Source of the DNA: Leisingera sp. ANG-M7
GTDB lineage: Bacteria; Pseudomonadota; Alphaproteobacteria; Rhodobacterales; Rhodobacteraceae
Direction: 5' to 3'
NCBI RefSeq assembly: GCF_000813965.1
Contig: NZ_JWLI01000026.1
Coordinates: 1 to 34,598 of the forward strand
Length of the DNA: 34,598 bases
In this document: positions 23,456-31,320 of the stretch, in pieces
Position numbering within the stretch: position 1 is the stretch's first letter
Layout of the letters: each line of letters begins with the position of its first letter
Notes under the pieces: model-generated
What the model was told of the DNA's origin: nothing
Databases searched by the model: none
The model's input: the letters and a program-made list of their open reading frames with translations, nothing else
Translations under genes and position numbers: made by a program

Positions 23456-25267
23456 ATGAAGGTAAGACGGGTTTTTGACGGTCAACGGGGCGTGCTTGCC
23501 GCCATCTTCACAGCAAGCATCTTTGTGAACCTCTTAGTCCTGACAGCGCCGCTCTACATGCTGCAATTGTTTGCCCGGGTCATGGCCTCGGGCAGCATTC
23601 CAACCCTGATAGCCCTGACCACCGGCGCCTGCATCGCGCTGGTGTTCTTCTTTCTCTTCGACATGATCCGCCAGCGCCTGGTGGCGCGGCTCGGATCCCG
23701 GCTCGAGGCGCGGCTCAGCCCCGCCGTGCTGGGCGGCATGATCGGCGGCCGGGTGCCGCCGGCGCTGGCCCGCGCAGAGCCCATCCGCGACATCCAGGAT
23801 CTGCGCGGCTTTGTCACCAGCCCGCTGTTCCTGGCCCTGCTGGACGCGCCCTGGTCGGTGATCTTCCTGGCGCTGATCTTCCTGTTCAGCCCGGTCCTCG
23901 GCCTGGTGGCGCTGGCGGGCATCACGCTCTTGTTCGCCCTGGCGCTGTTCAATGAAATGGCCGCCCGCGAACCGATGGCGGCAGCCACCGAACAGGCCGC
24001 CGAAACCAATGCCGCGGTGGCGGAAATGATGCAGAACGCAGGCCTCATCCACGCCATGGGCAAGACCGGGCCGCTGATCGCGCGCTGGCAGCTCAAGGCG
24101 TTTTCGGCGCTGCTGTTCAACACCCTGGCCACCGACCGGGTGGCGCTGATCACCTCGCTGGCCAAGGCCGTGCGCATGGGGCTGCAGATCGCGGTGCTGG
24201 CCGTCGGCGTGGTGCTGGTGATCAACAATGAGCTGACCCCGGGGCTGATGATTGCCGCCTCGATCCTGCTGGGCCGCGCCGCGGCGCCGGTGGAACAGTC
24301 GATTGCCGGCTGGCGCGCCTTTCTGAACGCGCGCGGCGCGCAGGGGCGGCTCAACCGGTTCCTGGCCCATCTCGACGACGCGCCGGAGCGGCTGGAGCTG
24401 CCCGAGCCGGAAGGCCGGATCTCGGTGGAAGGCGCCACCGTGGTGCTGCCGGACCGCCCGGACCCGCTCCTGCTGGACATCTCCTTTGACCTGAAGCCGG
24501 GCCAGTCGCTGGGGCTGATCGGCCCCTCGGGGGCGGGCAAGACCACATTGGCCCATGCGCTGGCCGGGCTGCAGCCGCTGGTGCGCGGCCATATCCGCAT
24601 CGACGATGCCGCGCTCAGCGACTGGGATCCGGCGCAGATCGGCCAGTATGTCGGCTTCCTGCCGCAGCGGGTCGAGCTGTTCCAGGGCACGGTGGCGGAA
24701 AACATCGCCCTGATGGACCCCGGCGCGCGGCCCTCCGACGTGGTCGCCGCCGCCAAGCTGGCCCAGGTGCATGAAATGATCCTGGCGCTGCCCGGCGGCT
24801 ACAACGCCGAAGTGGGCCCGCGCGGCGAGTTCCTGTCCGCGGGCCAGCGCCAGCGCATCGGCCTGGCGCGCGCCTTCTTCGGCGGCCGCAAGCTGATCAT
24901 CCTGGATGAGCCCAACGCCAATCTCGATCCCGAGGGCGAAGAGGCGCTGGCCACCGCCATCGAAGCCGCCTGCGCCCGCGGCGCCACCGTGGTGGCGGTG
25001 ACCCACCGGCTCAGCCTGCTGCGCCGGGTCAGCCATGCGGCGCTCTTGCAGGAGGGCCGCATCGCGCGCTTCGGCGAGGCCCGCCATGTGATTGAGGCGG
25101 CGGCGCAGCCGCTGGCCCGGCCGCAGGCGCATTCCGACGACCCTAAGATTGCTCCCTTCCGCCATCGCAACAGCCAGGGCGGCCCGGGCCAGGGAGCAGA
25201 CACACAGGGGCCGGACGCACTGGGACCGGAGACACGGGGCACAGACACACGGGGAGCAAGCGCATGA
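23456..25267 (+). CDS. Type I secretion ABC transporter (permease/ATPase, PrtD-like)
   Basis: A 603-aa fused ABC exporter of the PrtD/HlyB group without an N-terminal peptidase-like domain. Membrane domain with about six segments (FTASIFVNLLVLTAPLYMLQ, ALTTGACIALVFFFLFDMIR, APWSVIFLALIFLFSPVLGL). The ATPase domain has Walker A GPSGAGKTT (about residue 355), signature LSAGQRQRIGLARAFF (about 460), Walker B KLIILDEPNANLD and H-loop VVAVTHRL. It pumps the RTX protein across both membranes with the HlyD-like adaptor and a TolC-type pore; no pore gene is in the window. The last 40 residues are a low-complexity tail rich in G/T/D. ATGA overlap with the next gene. Confidence 0.93.
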   Translation: MKVRRVFDGQRGVLAAIFTASIFVNLLVLTAPLYMLQLFARVMASGSIPTLIALTTGACIALVFFFLFDMIRQRLVARLGSRLEARLSPAVLGGMIGGRVPPALARAEPIRDIQDLRGFVTSPLFLALLDAPWSVIFLALIFLFSPVLGLVALAGITLLFALALFNEMAAREPMAAATEQAAETNAAVAEMMQNAGLIHAMGKTGPLIARWQLKAFSALLFNTLATDRVALITSLAKAVRMGLQIAVLAVGVVLVINNELTPGLMIAASILLGRAAAPVEQSIAGWRAFLNARGAQGRLNRFLAHLDDAPERLELPEPEGRISVEGATVVLPDRPDPLLLDISFDLKPGQSLGLIGPSGAGKTTLAHALAGLQPLVRGHIRIDDAALSDWDPAQIGQYVGFLPQRVELFQGTVAENIALMDPGARPSDVVAAAKLAQVHEMILALPGGYNAEVGPRGEFLSAGQRQRIGLARAFFGGRKLIILDEPNANLDPEGEEALATAIEAACARGATVVAVTHRLSLLRRVSHAALLQEGRIARFGEARHVIEAAAQPLARPQAHSDDPKIAPFRHRNSQGGPGQGADTQGPDALGPETRGTDTRGASA

Positions 25268-26691
25268 ACCTGCTGGACAATGAGACCCGCAGCGCCGCAG
25301 AGACCGCCCGCACAGCAGTGCAGAACGCGGCTCCGGGCGGCTTCCGCGACCAGATGCCGGCCCTTGCCGGCCCGGATGTGCCGCTGCCCAAACACCCGCC
25401 GACCCGGGTGCGCCAGCTGGTGCTGTGGATGGCGGTCTGCGGCTTCGGCCTGTTCGGCGGCCTGGTGTTCTGGGCCACCCAGGCCGAGCTGACCAGCGCA
25501 GTGGTGGCGCCCGGCGAGTTCAACGTGGCCGGCGACCGGCTGGCGGTGCAGCATCTGGAGGGCGGCATCCTGCGCGAGCTGAACGTGGCTGAGGGCCAGC
25601 GGATCCGCGCCGGCGAGGTGATTGCCCGGCTCGACGGCCGCCGGGTGCAGGCGCAGCTGGCGATCCTGAACGGCCAGCTGGCCAGCCTGCTGGCGCAGCA
25701 GGCCCGGCTGCAGGCCGAACTGGCGGACAGCGGCATGCTGCAGCCGGGAGCGGAGCTGCAGGCGCTCACCGCCCGGGCGCCGGACCTGGCGCAGCTGGTG
25801 GCGGTGCAGCAGGATCTGCTCACCTCCAACCGGGCGCTTTACGAGGGCCAGATGGAAATCATCCGCACCCGCGTCAGCCAGCTGGAGGATCAGCTTGAAG
25901 GCCGCGATGCCCGGATCCGGGCCACCGAAGACCAGCTGGCGCTGGTGCAGACCGAACTGGCGGATCTGGCCGGGCTGTTTGAAAAGGGGCTGGTGCCGAA
26001 AACCCGCATCAGCCAGCGGCAGATGCAGCAGAGCGGCCTGCTGGGCACCCTCGGCGCGCTGGAAAGCGACCGCGGCAACGTGCTGGAGCGGATCGGCGAG
26101 ATGAAGGAACGGCAGCTGCAGGCCGGGCGCGACCGGGCCGCCCGGATCGCCGCCGAAAGCCAGTCGGTGCAGGAACAGACCCTGGACCTGCGTCAGCGGC
26201 TGGATGCCATTGGCGACGTGGCGGAGCGGCTGACCATCCATGCGCCGCAGGACGGCCGGGTGGTCGGGCTGGCGATCAACACCCTGGGCCAGGTGGTGGA
26301 ACCGGGCCAGACCATCCTGGAGCTGATGCCCGCAGAAGCCGGCCTGCTGGTGGAAACCAAGGTTGCCGTGGCCGATATCGACGAGGTTGCGATGGGCAGC
26401 GAGGCGCGGGTGCAGCTGACCGCCTACAGCTTCCGCTCCACCCCGCCGGTCCGGGGCGAGGTGGTGATGATCGCGGCCGGCAGCACCACCGACGCGGCCA
26501 GCGGCCAGGCCTATTACCCGGTCCATATCCGCATCGATGAGGCCGAACTTGCCGCCCTGCCCAATGTCAGGGCGCTGCCCGGCATGCCGGCCCAGGCAAT
26601 GATCGAGACCGGCCGCCAGACCCTGGCCGATTATCTGATCAGCCCGGTGCTGCAAAGCATGTCCGGCGCCCTCAAGGAGGGCAGCGGCTGA
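25264..26691 (+). CDS. HlyD-family type I secretion periplasmic adaptor
   Basis: A 475-aa membrane-fusion protein. A cytoplasmic N-terminus of about 50 residues precedes one membrane segment (LVLWMAVCGFGLFGGLVFWA). The lipoyl-like half follows (VVAPGEFNVAGDRLAVQHLEGGILRELNVAEG), then long coiled coils (residues about 115-310, for example RTRVSQLEDQLEGRDARIRA). The closing lipoyl and beta-barrel parts are IHAPQDGRVVGLAINTLGQV and LVETKVAVADIDEVAMGSEA. It links the ABC exporter to an outer-membrane pore for the RTX protein. Start coupled to the ABC gene (ATGA). Confidence 0.94.
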   Translation: MNLLDNETRSAAETARTAVQNAAPGGFRDQMPALAGPDVPLPKHPPTRVRQLVLWMAVCGFGLFGGLVFWATQAELTSAVVAPGEFNVAGDRLAVQHLEGGILRELNVAEGQRIRAGEVIARLDGRRVQAQLAILNGQLASLLAQQARLQAELADSGMLQPGAELQALTARAPDLAQLVAVQQDLLTSNRALYEGQMEIIRTRVSQLEDQLEGRDARIRATEDQLALVQTELADLAGLFEKGLVPKTRISQRQMQQSGLLGTLGALESDRGNVLERIGEMKERQLQAGRDRAARIAAESQSVQEQTLDLRQRLDAIGDVAERLTIHAPQDGRVVGLAINTLGQVVEPGQTILELMPAEAGLLVETKVAVADIDEVAMGSEARVQLTAYSFRSTPPVRGEVVMIAAGSTTDAASGQAYYPVHIRIDEAELAALPNVRALPGMPAQAMIETGRQTLADYLISPVLQSMSGALKEGSG

Positions 26692-27036
26692 GGGAAGCCG
26701 CCGCAAAGACCCCGCCGGGGCACGGCTGAGACAAGGCAGCAGCCCAGGGGGGAAGGGCCGGCTGCCTGCCAGGCCCGCACCCGCCGCAAGGCCGGGCGCG
26801 GGCCTGTTAATTGACGGGAGCGGTAGACCGCCCGCAAACACTTCTGCAAAACAGGTCCGGTCCGGACCAAATGTTTCGCGCGCGAAACATTTGGTCAATC
26901 ATGCTGACCTTTCCAGGGAGGGGAAAGGCCCGCTTTCCAGGCAAAGGCGGCGGCCTGCGGCCCCGGGCAAACTGAGTATTTATGGAAAGATGAAAACCCG
27001 GAGGCCCAAGGGGGGCCAGGGGGGGCCACCCGCCGC
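26692..27036. other. Gap between hlyD-like gene and repA, holding parS-like copy 1
   Basis: 345 bases between convergent genes with no credible coding sequence. The main content is the palindrome at 26849-26910. No clear intrinsic terminator is seen for either gene; the palindrome itself would form a very stable hairpin and could terminate both transcripts. Short open frames that start inside the palindrome are artefacts. Confidence 0.6.
26849..26910. repeat. Parsimonious parS-like palindrome, copy 1 (left border of rep-par module)
   Basis: Core is a perfect 32-bp palindrome at 26865-26896 with TGTTTCGCGCGCGAAACA at its centre (26872-26889). The arms TGTTTC and GAAACA equal those of canonical bacterial parS, but the centre is 6 bp (GCGCGC) rather than 4. 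On the left side a nested inverted repeat GGTCCG-GTC-CGGACC (26854-26868) is attached. The whole 62-bp element matches copy 2 in inverted orientation at 58 of 62 positions. Candidate ParB-binding centromere; inference. Confidence 0.75.
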
Positions 27037-28212
27037 CTATTCCGCGGCGCGTTTGCGGACCCAGCCCAGGAAGGCCGCATCCGGAGCACGCAGCCGCGGC
27101 GCGCCGGAGCGGACCCACATGGCGCGCCATTCCGCCTCCAGCGCATAGGCATCAGCGCCCGGGATCAGTACGCGTGCCTCCTCCAGCGTCTGCGGCTTCA
27201 GCTGCGGCGCATTCAGCACCGCCTCGGTCACCGCCGTCTTCTGGCTGAAGCGGATGATATCACCCTCCAGCTCTTCCAGCGCGTAATCGGGCAAGGGCTG
27301 CGCGTCGATCATGTCGCGGATCATCTTGCGGAACACCCGGCGCGGTGACGCCGAGCCGGATTTCTTCAGCAAGGTCTCCACCGAGACCTGCCAGCTGTTC
27401 TGCCGCCCGCAATGCTTGCGCGCCAGCTCGTAAATCCGCCGCTCCAGCGGTTTCCTCAGGCGGAAGTAATCGCGGCTGAGTGTCAGCACCGATTTCGACA
27501 GCACCGCCCGGTACAGCCAGTCCGAAAGCGTCACCGCCACGCTGACCATCTTGCCCGCGCCTTTCTTGCCGGCCGGCGCCTTGCGCACGATCTCCCATTT
27601 CTCAATGAGGCCGAAGCCGGTGGTCACCTCCTGGCCGCCGGTGACGATATTGGTGGTGATGCGGGTGCCCGCCAGCCGCTCAAACGCCTCGCGCAAGCGC
27701 CGGTAGGCATCGCCGGAGGTTTCCCGGTTGCAGGCCACCAGCAGGTCATGCGCCTTCAGGTGCAGCACCCGGCTGACCTGGCGGCCGGCATTCAGCGCCG
27801 CCATCAGCTGGCTGATGCAGAAGATCAGGATGTCCTTGTCGTGGATCGTCGCCAGCCCCTTCACGGAGGGCGTCACGGTGATCTCGGCGCCGTTGTGCTG
27901 GTAGTTCAGGATCCGCCGGTCCGGCCGTGTGCCAAGCGAGAACAGCGGATGCTCCATCGACGCCAGGTCGTTCTTGGGGATCGCCCCGAAGATATCGCAG
28001 AGGAAGAAATCCCCCTGCCCTTCCGGAGGGAGTCCCCCCGCCGTCAGCTCTGCTGCCATCTGCCTGTCCGCCGTCTGCTCAGCCGTCTGCCGGAATCTTC
28101 TGCCCCGGTCCGCGACTCGTTTTATCGTGGTTTTGATTACACTCACCCTAGGGTTATCCACACCCTGCCGCAACGGGGGTTCGGAATCGTTGGATCGGGG
28201 GTTCGGAGTCAT
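27037..28212 (-). CDS. repA: Plasmid replication initiator RepA (RPA family)
   Basis: Up to 391 aa. The conserved body begins GQGDFFLCDIFGAIPKNDLASM and continues with EHPLFSLGTRPDRRILNY, PSVKGLATIHDKDILIFCIS and SRVLHLKAHDLLVACNRETS. It then has TTNIVTGGQEVTTGFGLIEK and YFRLRKPLERRIYELARKHC, all typical of 'replication initiator protein A' of alphaproteobacterial plasmids. It should bind the iterons beside its own gene and open the origin. The start is uncertain: ATG 28212 lies inside an iteron and has no ribosome site; the first 50 residues are basic and non-conserved. ATG 28059 (MAAELTAG, giving about 340 aa) fits the family as well. Divergent from parA. Confidence 0.92.
   Translation of the reverse strand: MTPNPRSNDSEPPLRQGVDNPRVSVIKTTIKRVADRGRRFRQTAEQTADRQMAAELTAGGLPPEGQGDFFLCDIFGAIPKNDLASMEHPLFSLGTRPDRRILNYQHNGAEITVTPSVKGLATIHDKDILIFCISQLMAALNAGRQVSRVLHLKAHDLLVACNRETSGDAYRRLREAFERLAGTRITTNIVTGGQEVTTGFGLIEKWEIVRKAPAGKKGAGKMVSVAVTLSDWLYRAVLSKSVLTLSRDYFRLRKPLERRIYELARKHCGRQNSWQVSVETLLKKSGSASPRRVFRKMIRDMIDAQPLPDYALEELEGDIIRFSQKTAVTEAVLNAPQLKPQTLEEARVLIPGADAYALEAEWRAMWVRSGAPRLRAPDAAFLGWVRKRAAE
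28154..28162 (+). promoter_or_regulatory. DnaA box at the plasmid origin
   Basis: Perfect TTATCCACA nonamer 11 bases before the first iteron. A DnaA box beside iterons is the standard arrangement of iteron-type plasmid origins. It overlaps the 5' part of the longest repA reading frame, which favours a later repA start. Confidence 0.65.
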
Positions 28213-28239
28213 TTCAACGGGGTTTCAGAGTCATCCCTC
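28174..28239. repeat. Three 22-bp iterons of the plasmid origin (oriV)
   Basis: Direct repeats with exact 22-base period at 28174, 28196 and 28218. Units 1 and 2 share CGGGGGTTCGGA then TC and TT; unit 3 (CGGGGTTTCAGAGTCAT) is more divergent. Two helical turns per unit is typical of RepA-bound iterons. RepA binding here would also control its own gene. Confidence 0.75.
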
Positions 28240-28544
28240 TCCCGGAATCTGCCCCGATCACCCATGAAAAAAGGGCTTTGCGCGACTCGTCCCGCCCCTG
28301 TAACTAATAAATAACCCATATTTAACTGGGCAGATTTTTTTGCACCTGCCCGGACACCCCCGCTTTCCCCTGCCGCAACCGCCGGATTTGCTTAGAAAAA
28401 CCAAAAGGGATGCGCATTTTTCTTCCATGTGCCGTGTTTTTGGGTATTCTGGCAAAAAGGCAGCACATCAGGGCTGCAGAGTTATAACAGCAGTACTTCA
28501 CAGGACGGGGCCAAGAAGGCCCATCGACAGCAGGCAGCACTCTC
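28213..28544. other. Origin and divergent promoter region repA / parA
   Basis: 332 bases with no gene. The right half is the most AT-rich part of the window: 28300-28345 (AATAAATA, ATATTTAA, seven T) is a good candidate for the origin's unwinding element. GGGCAG / CTGCCC (6 bp) flank the T-run as a hairpin. The string CGCGACTCGT occurs at about 28111-28120 and again at 28278-28287, on either side of the iterons. The parA promoter should lie in 28430-28540. Confidence 0.6.
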
Positions 28545-29954
28545 ATGGCCAGAGATATCCACAAGGCGAACGCAAGCCTCCCTCCCTATTTCAGCATCGA
28601 CCCGGACGCCGCATTGGCGGAGCTGGACAACCCCACCAGCACCGCGGGCTTTGCCGAGATCGCAAGCGCCTGCGCGCAAGGGCGCGCTGACCTCGCCAGC
28701 CGCGGCATGAACGAGGAAGGCCGCAAGGAGCTGCGCCTGTTCTCCACCTGGGAGATCACCCGCTACCTGATCCCGGTCGCCCAGGCCCATTTCCGCCGGG
28801 TGCTGAAGGCCAACCCCGATCTGCCCCAGGGCCGCTCCGAGACCGAAGGCGGCGCCAAGTGGTTCACCCTGGATGAGGTTCTGCGCCTGCGCGCCTTCTT
28901 TGCCGCGCAAGGATCCAAGGCCAAGGACTACACCCCCTACCGCCCCCAAGGCCTGCCCGCCAAGATGGTCGCCGTGGCGAACTTCAAGGGCGGCGTCGGC
29001 AAGACCTCCACTGCCGCCCATCTGGCGATGTCCGCCGCGCTCGACGGCTACAGGGTGCTGGTGATTGATCTGGACAGCCAGGGCTCCATGACCTCGATCT
29101 TCGGCGGCAAGGTGGAGGATGAATGGCAGACCGCCTTCCCGCTGCTCGCGCGCCACTACGGTGAGCACTTGCGCCTGGAGAACCAGCGCCGGCTCGACCG
29201 CGGCGACGCCCCGCAGCCGCTGGACGAGGCGCTGGATGCGGCGATGGAGATGACCGCACAGGACGTGATCCAGGATACCCACTGGCCCAACATCGACCTG
29301 ATCGGCGCCCAGCTGAACCTCTACTGGGCGGAATTCCAGATCCCGGTCTGGCGGATGGCGGCGCGCAGCTGGAAGCTGTGGGATGCGCTGACGGAGCGGC
29401 TGGAGGCCGACGGGGTCTTGGACCAGTACGACGTGATCTTCATCGACACGCCCCCGGCCCTTGGCTACCTGACCATCAACGGGCTGTCGGCGGCTGACAT
29501 CCTGCTGGTGCCGATGGGCGCGTCGTTCCTGGAGTTCGACTCGACGGGGCGCTTCTTTGACATGCTGCATTCGACCTTTGCCAGCATCGAGGAGGGCGAG
29601 AACCTGGCCGCCCGCGCCCTCGGCCGGCCCGGCATCAGTTTCGAATGGGACGCGGTGCGCGCCGTCATCACCCGCTACGACGGCGCCCAGCAGGGCGAGC
29701 TGGCCGCACTCATGCAGGCCTACATGGGCCGGGTGCTCAGCCCTCATAAACAGGATTTCACCGCGCTGATCGGTCAAGCGGGGGAGCAGGTGAGCGGCAT
29801 CTACGAGGCCGACTACCGCGACTTCAACCGCGAGACCTATGCCCGCGGCCGCGAGACCTTTGACGAGACCTATGCTGCCTTCAAGAAGCTGCTGATCGGC
29901 GTCTGGCGGCGCGAGGTGTTGCAGGATGAGGCCGAACAGCGCGCGGCGGGCTAA
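28545..29954 (+). CDS. parA: Plasmid partition ATPase ParA
   Basis: A 469-aa type Ia ParA. The N-terminal 135 residues include a helix-turn-helix region (FSTWEITRYLIPVAQAHFRR, WFTLDEVLRLRAFFAAQG) used for autoregulation in this class. The ATPase domain has Walker A KGGVGKTS (148-155), DLDSQGSM, and Walker B region VIFIDTPPALGYLTING. It positions plasmid copies together with ParB and the centromere. First gene of the parAB operon, divergent from repA. Length is slightly above the usual 390-410 aa of repABC-type RepA, owing to an insertion after the DLDSQGS motif. Confidence 0.94.
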   Translation: MARDIHKANASLPPYFSIDPDAALAELDNPTSTAGFAEIASACAQGRADLASRGMNEEGRKELRLFSTWEITRYLIPVAQAHFRRVLKANPDLPQGRSETEGGAKWFTLDEVLRLRAFFAAQGSKAKDYTPYRPQGLPAKMVAVANFKGGVGKTSTAAHLAMSAALDGYRVLVIDLDSQGSMTSIFGGKVEDEWQTAFPLLARHYGEHLRLENQRRLDRGDAPQPLDEALDAAMEMTAQDVIQDTHWPNIDLIGAQLNLYWAEFQIPVWRMAARSWKLWDALTERLEADGVLDQYDVIFIDTPPALGYLTINGLSAADILLVPMGASFLEFDSTGRFFDMLHSTFASIEEGENLAARALGRPGISFEWDAVRAVITRYDGAQQGELAALMQAYMGRVLSPHKQDFTALIGQAGEQVSGIYEADYRDFNRETYARGRETFDETYAAFKKLLIGVWRREVLQDEAEQRAAG

Positions 29955-30014
29955 GGCCCTAACAAGAGATTTTGGGTAGAGTGAGCACCCCAACCGGAAA
30001 GAGGCACGAGGATC

Positions 30015-31187
30015 ATGGCAAAACGCAAACGGCTCTCCCCGGCGCAAAGTGATTACCTGTCAGCGGCGCCTGCCGGCAAACCGGCGCTTGGCACCCCCTC
30101 CAGCGTGGGGGCCGCGCCGATTGCCCAGGTGGCGTCCGACGCCTCTGCCCAGGCGGCGCTGCAAGAACTCAGCGGCGTGCTGGAAAACGCCCGCGCCAAG
30201 GGGCTGATGGTCGAGGAACTGCCGCTGGCGGCAATCGACGAGAACTATCTGGTGCGCGACCGTATCGAGCAGGACGAGGAAGAGCTGCAATCGCTCATGG
30301 ACTCGATCCGCGCCCGCGGCCAGCAGACCCCGGCGGAAGTGGTGCCGCTGGAGGATACCTTTGGCGGGCGCACCCATGGCCTCATCTCCGGCTGGCGCCG
30401 CCTGACCGCGCTCAAGCGGCTCTATGAAGAAACATCAGATCCGCAATTCGCCACGCTGAAGGCGCTGGTGATCGCCCCCGGCAGCGCCGAAGGCGCTTAT
30501 GTGGCGATGGTCGAGGAAAACGAGATCCGGGTGAACCTGTCGCATTACGAGCGTGCCCGGATCGCGGTGCGCGCCTGTAAGGAGGGCGTCTTTACCCGCC
30601 GCAAATACGCGCTGCAGGCACTGTTCGGCAATGCGACCCGAGCCAAGCGCTCCAAGATCGGCAGCTTTGTCACCCTGGTGGAAGCCTTGGATGCGGTGCT
30701 GTTCTATCCCACCGCGATCAGCGAGAAGCTGGGCCTGGCATTGGTGCGGGAGATCGAGGCGGATGAGGGGTTTGCGGACCGCGCCACCGCCGCGCTGCAG
30801 GCCGCGGACCGCTCCTCCCCGGAGGCAGAGCTGGCGGTGCTGACCCGCCTGACAGAGGCAGAGGTGAAGGCATCACCCAAGTTAGAGCCTGATATGCCCC
30901 CTGCCCCGCCGACCCTGGAACAACTGGCGGCGCAGGCGAAGGAGCGGAATGCTGGCCGGGATGCGGAACACTCCCAACCCCCGGTGCCGCCACTGGTCAG
31001 CGCCCCGCGGGTGCGCGGCGCCGGCGATTGGGACGCCGCCATGCCGGGTGAGCGGATCATCCTGCCCGCCCCCCGCCGCGGCGTGCGGCTGGCCTATACC
31101 CCCAGCGAGCAGAAGATCGAGATCAGCGGCGAGGCCGTCAGCGCCGCCCTGGTCAAGGAGTTGGAAGCCTGGCTGAAAAAGCTCTGA
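30015..31187 (+). CDS. parB: Plasmid partition protein ParB (RepB-like)
   Basis: A 390-aa centromere-binding protein. ParB/Srx-type nuclease-fold domain at residues about 65-175: VEELPLAAIDENYLVRDRIE, LQSLMDSIRARGQQTPAEV, GLISGWRRLTALKRLYEE and VAMVEENEIRVNLSHYERAR. A helix-turn-helix region follows (FTRRKYALQALFGNATRAKR, SKIGSFVTLVEALDAVLFY). There is a Pro-rich linker and a C-terminal domain probably for dimerisation. The DNA target is likely the palindrome found at both sides of this module. It follows parA by 60 bases; an intrinsic terminator ends the operon. Confidence 0.93.
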   Translation: MAKRKRLSPAQSDYLSAAPAGKPALGTPSSVGAAPIAQVASDASAQAALQELSGVLENARAKGLMVEELPLAAIDENYLVRDRIEQDEEELQSLMDSIRARGQQTPAEVVPLEDTFGGRTHGLISGWRRLTALKRLYEETSDPQFATLKALVIAPGSAEGAYVAMVEENEIRVNLSHYERARIAVRACKEGVFTRRKYALQALFGNATRAKRSKIGSFVTLVEALDAVLFYPTAISEKLGLALVREIEADEGFADRATAALQAADRSSPEAELAVLTRLTEAEVKASPKLEPDMPPAPPTLEQLAAQAKERNAGRDAEHSQPPVPPLVSAPRVRGAGDWDAAMPGERIILPAPRRGVRLAYTPSEQKIEISGEAVSAALVKELEAWLKKL

Positions 31188-31209
31188 TCAGGCTCTGATA
31201 GAACAGCAA

Positions 31210-31237
31210 AGGGCGCGGTTTCCGCGCCCTGTTTTTT
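31210..31237 (+). terminator. Rho-independent terminator of parAB
   Basis: Perfect 9-bp stem AGGGCGCGG / CCGCGCCCT with TTT loop, followed by G and six T. It ends the parAB transcript 23 bases after the parB stop. Confidence 0.93.
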
Positions 31238-31258
31238 GCCTTGTTAGAGCTTGATACT

Positions 31259-31320
31259 AGGTCAGTATGGTTGACCAAATGTTTCGCGCGCGAAACATTT
31301 GGTCCGAACCGGACCTATTT
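31259..31320. repeat. parS-like palindrome, copy 2 (right border of rep-par module)
   Basis: 32-bp perfect core at 31273-31304, identical to copy 1. Here the nested repeat GGTCCG-AAC-CGGACC (31301-31315) is on the right side, so the 62-bp element is inverted relative to copy 1; the four differences are all transitions. The stop codon of ugd (31315-31317, minus strand) lies inside this element. It sits between the convergent parB and ugd genes. Confidence 0.8.

Noticed and set aside
24799-26898. Long minus-strand open frame opposite the type I secretion genes
   Set aside because: His/Gln/Gly-rich antisense shadow in GC-rich DNA; the plus-strand ABC and HlyD domains are unambiguous.
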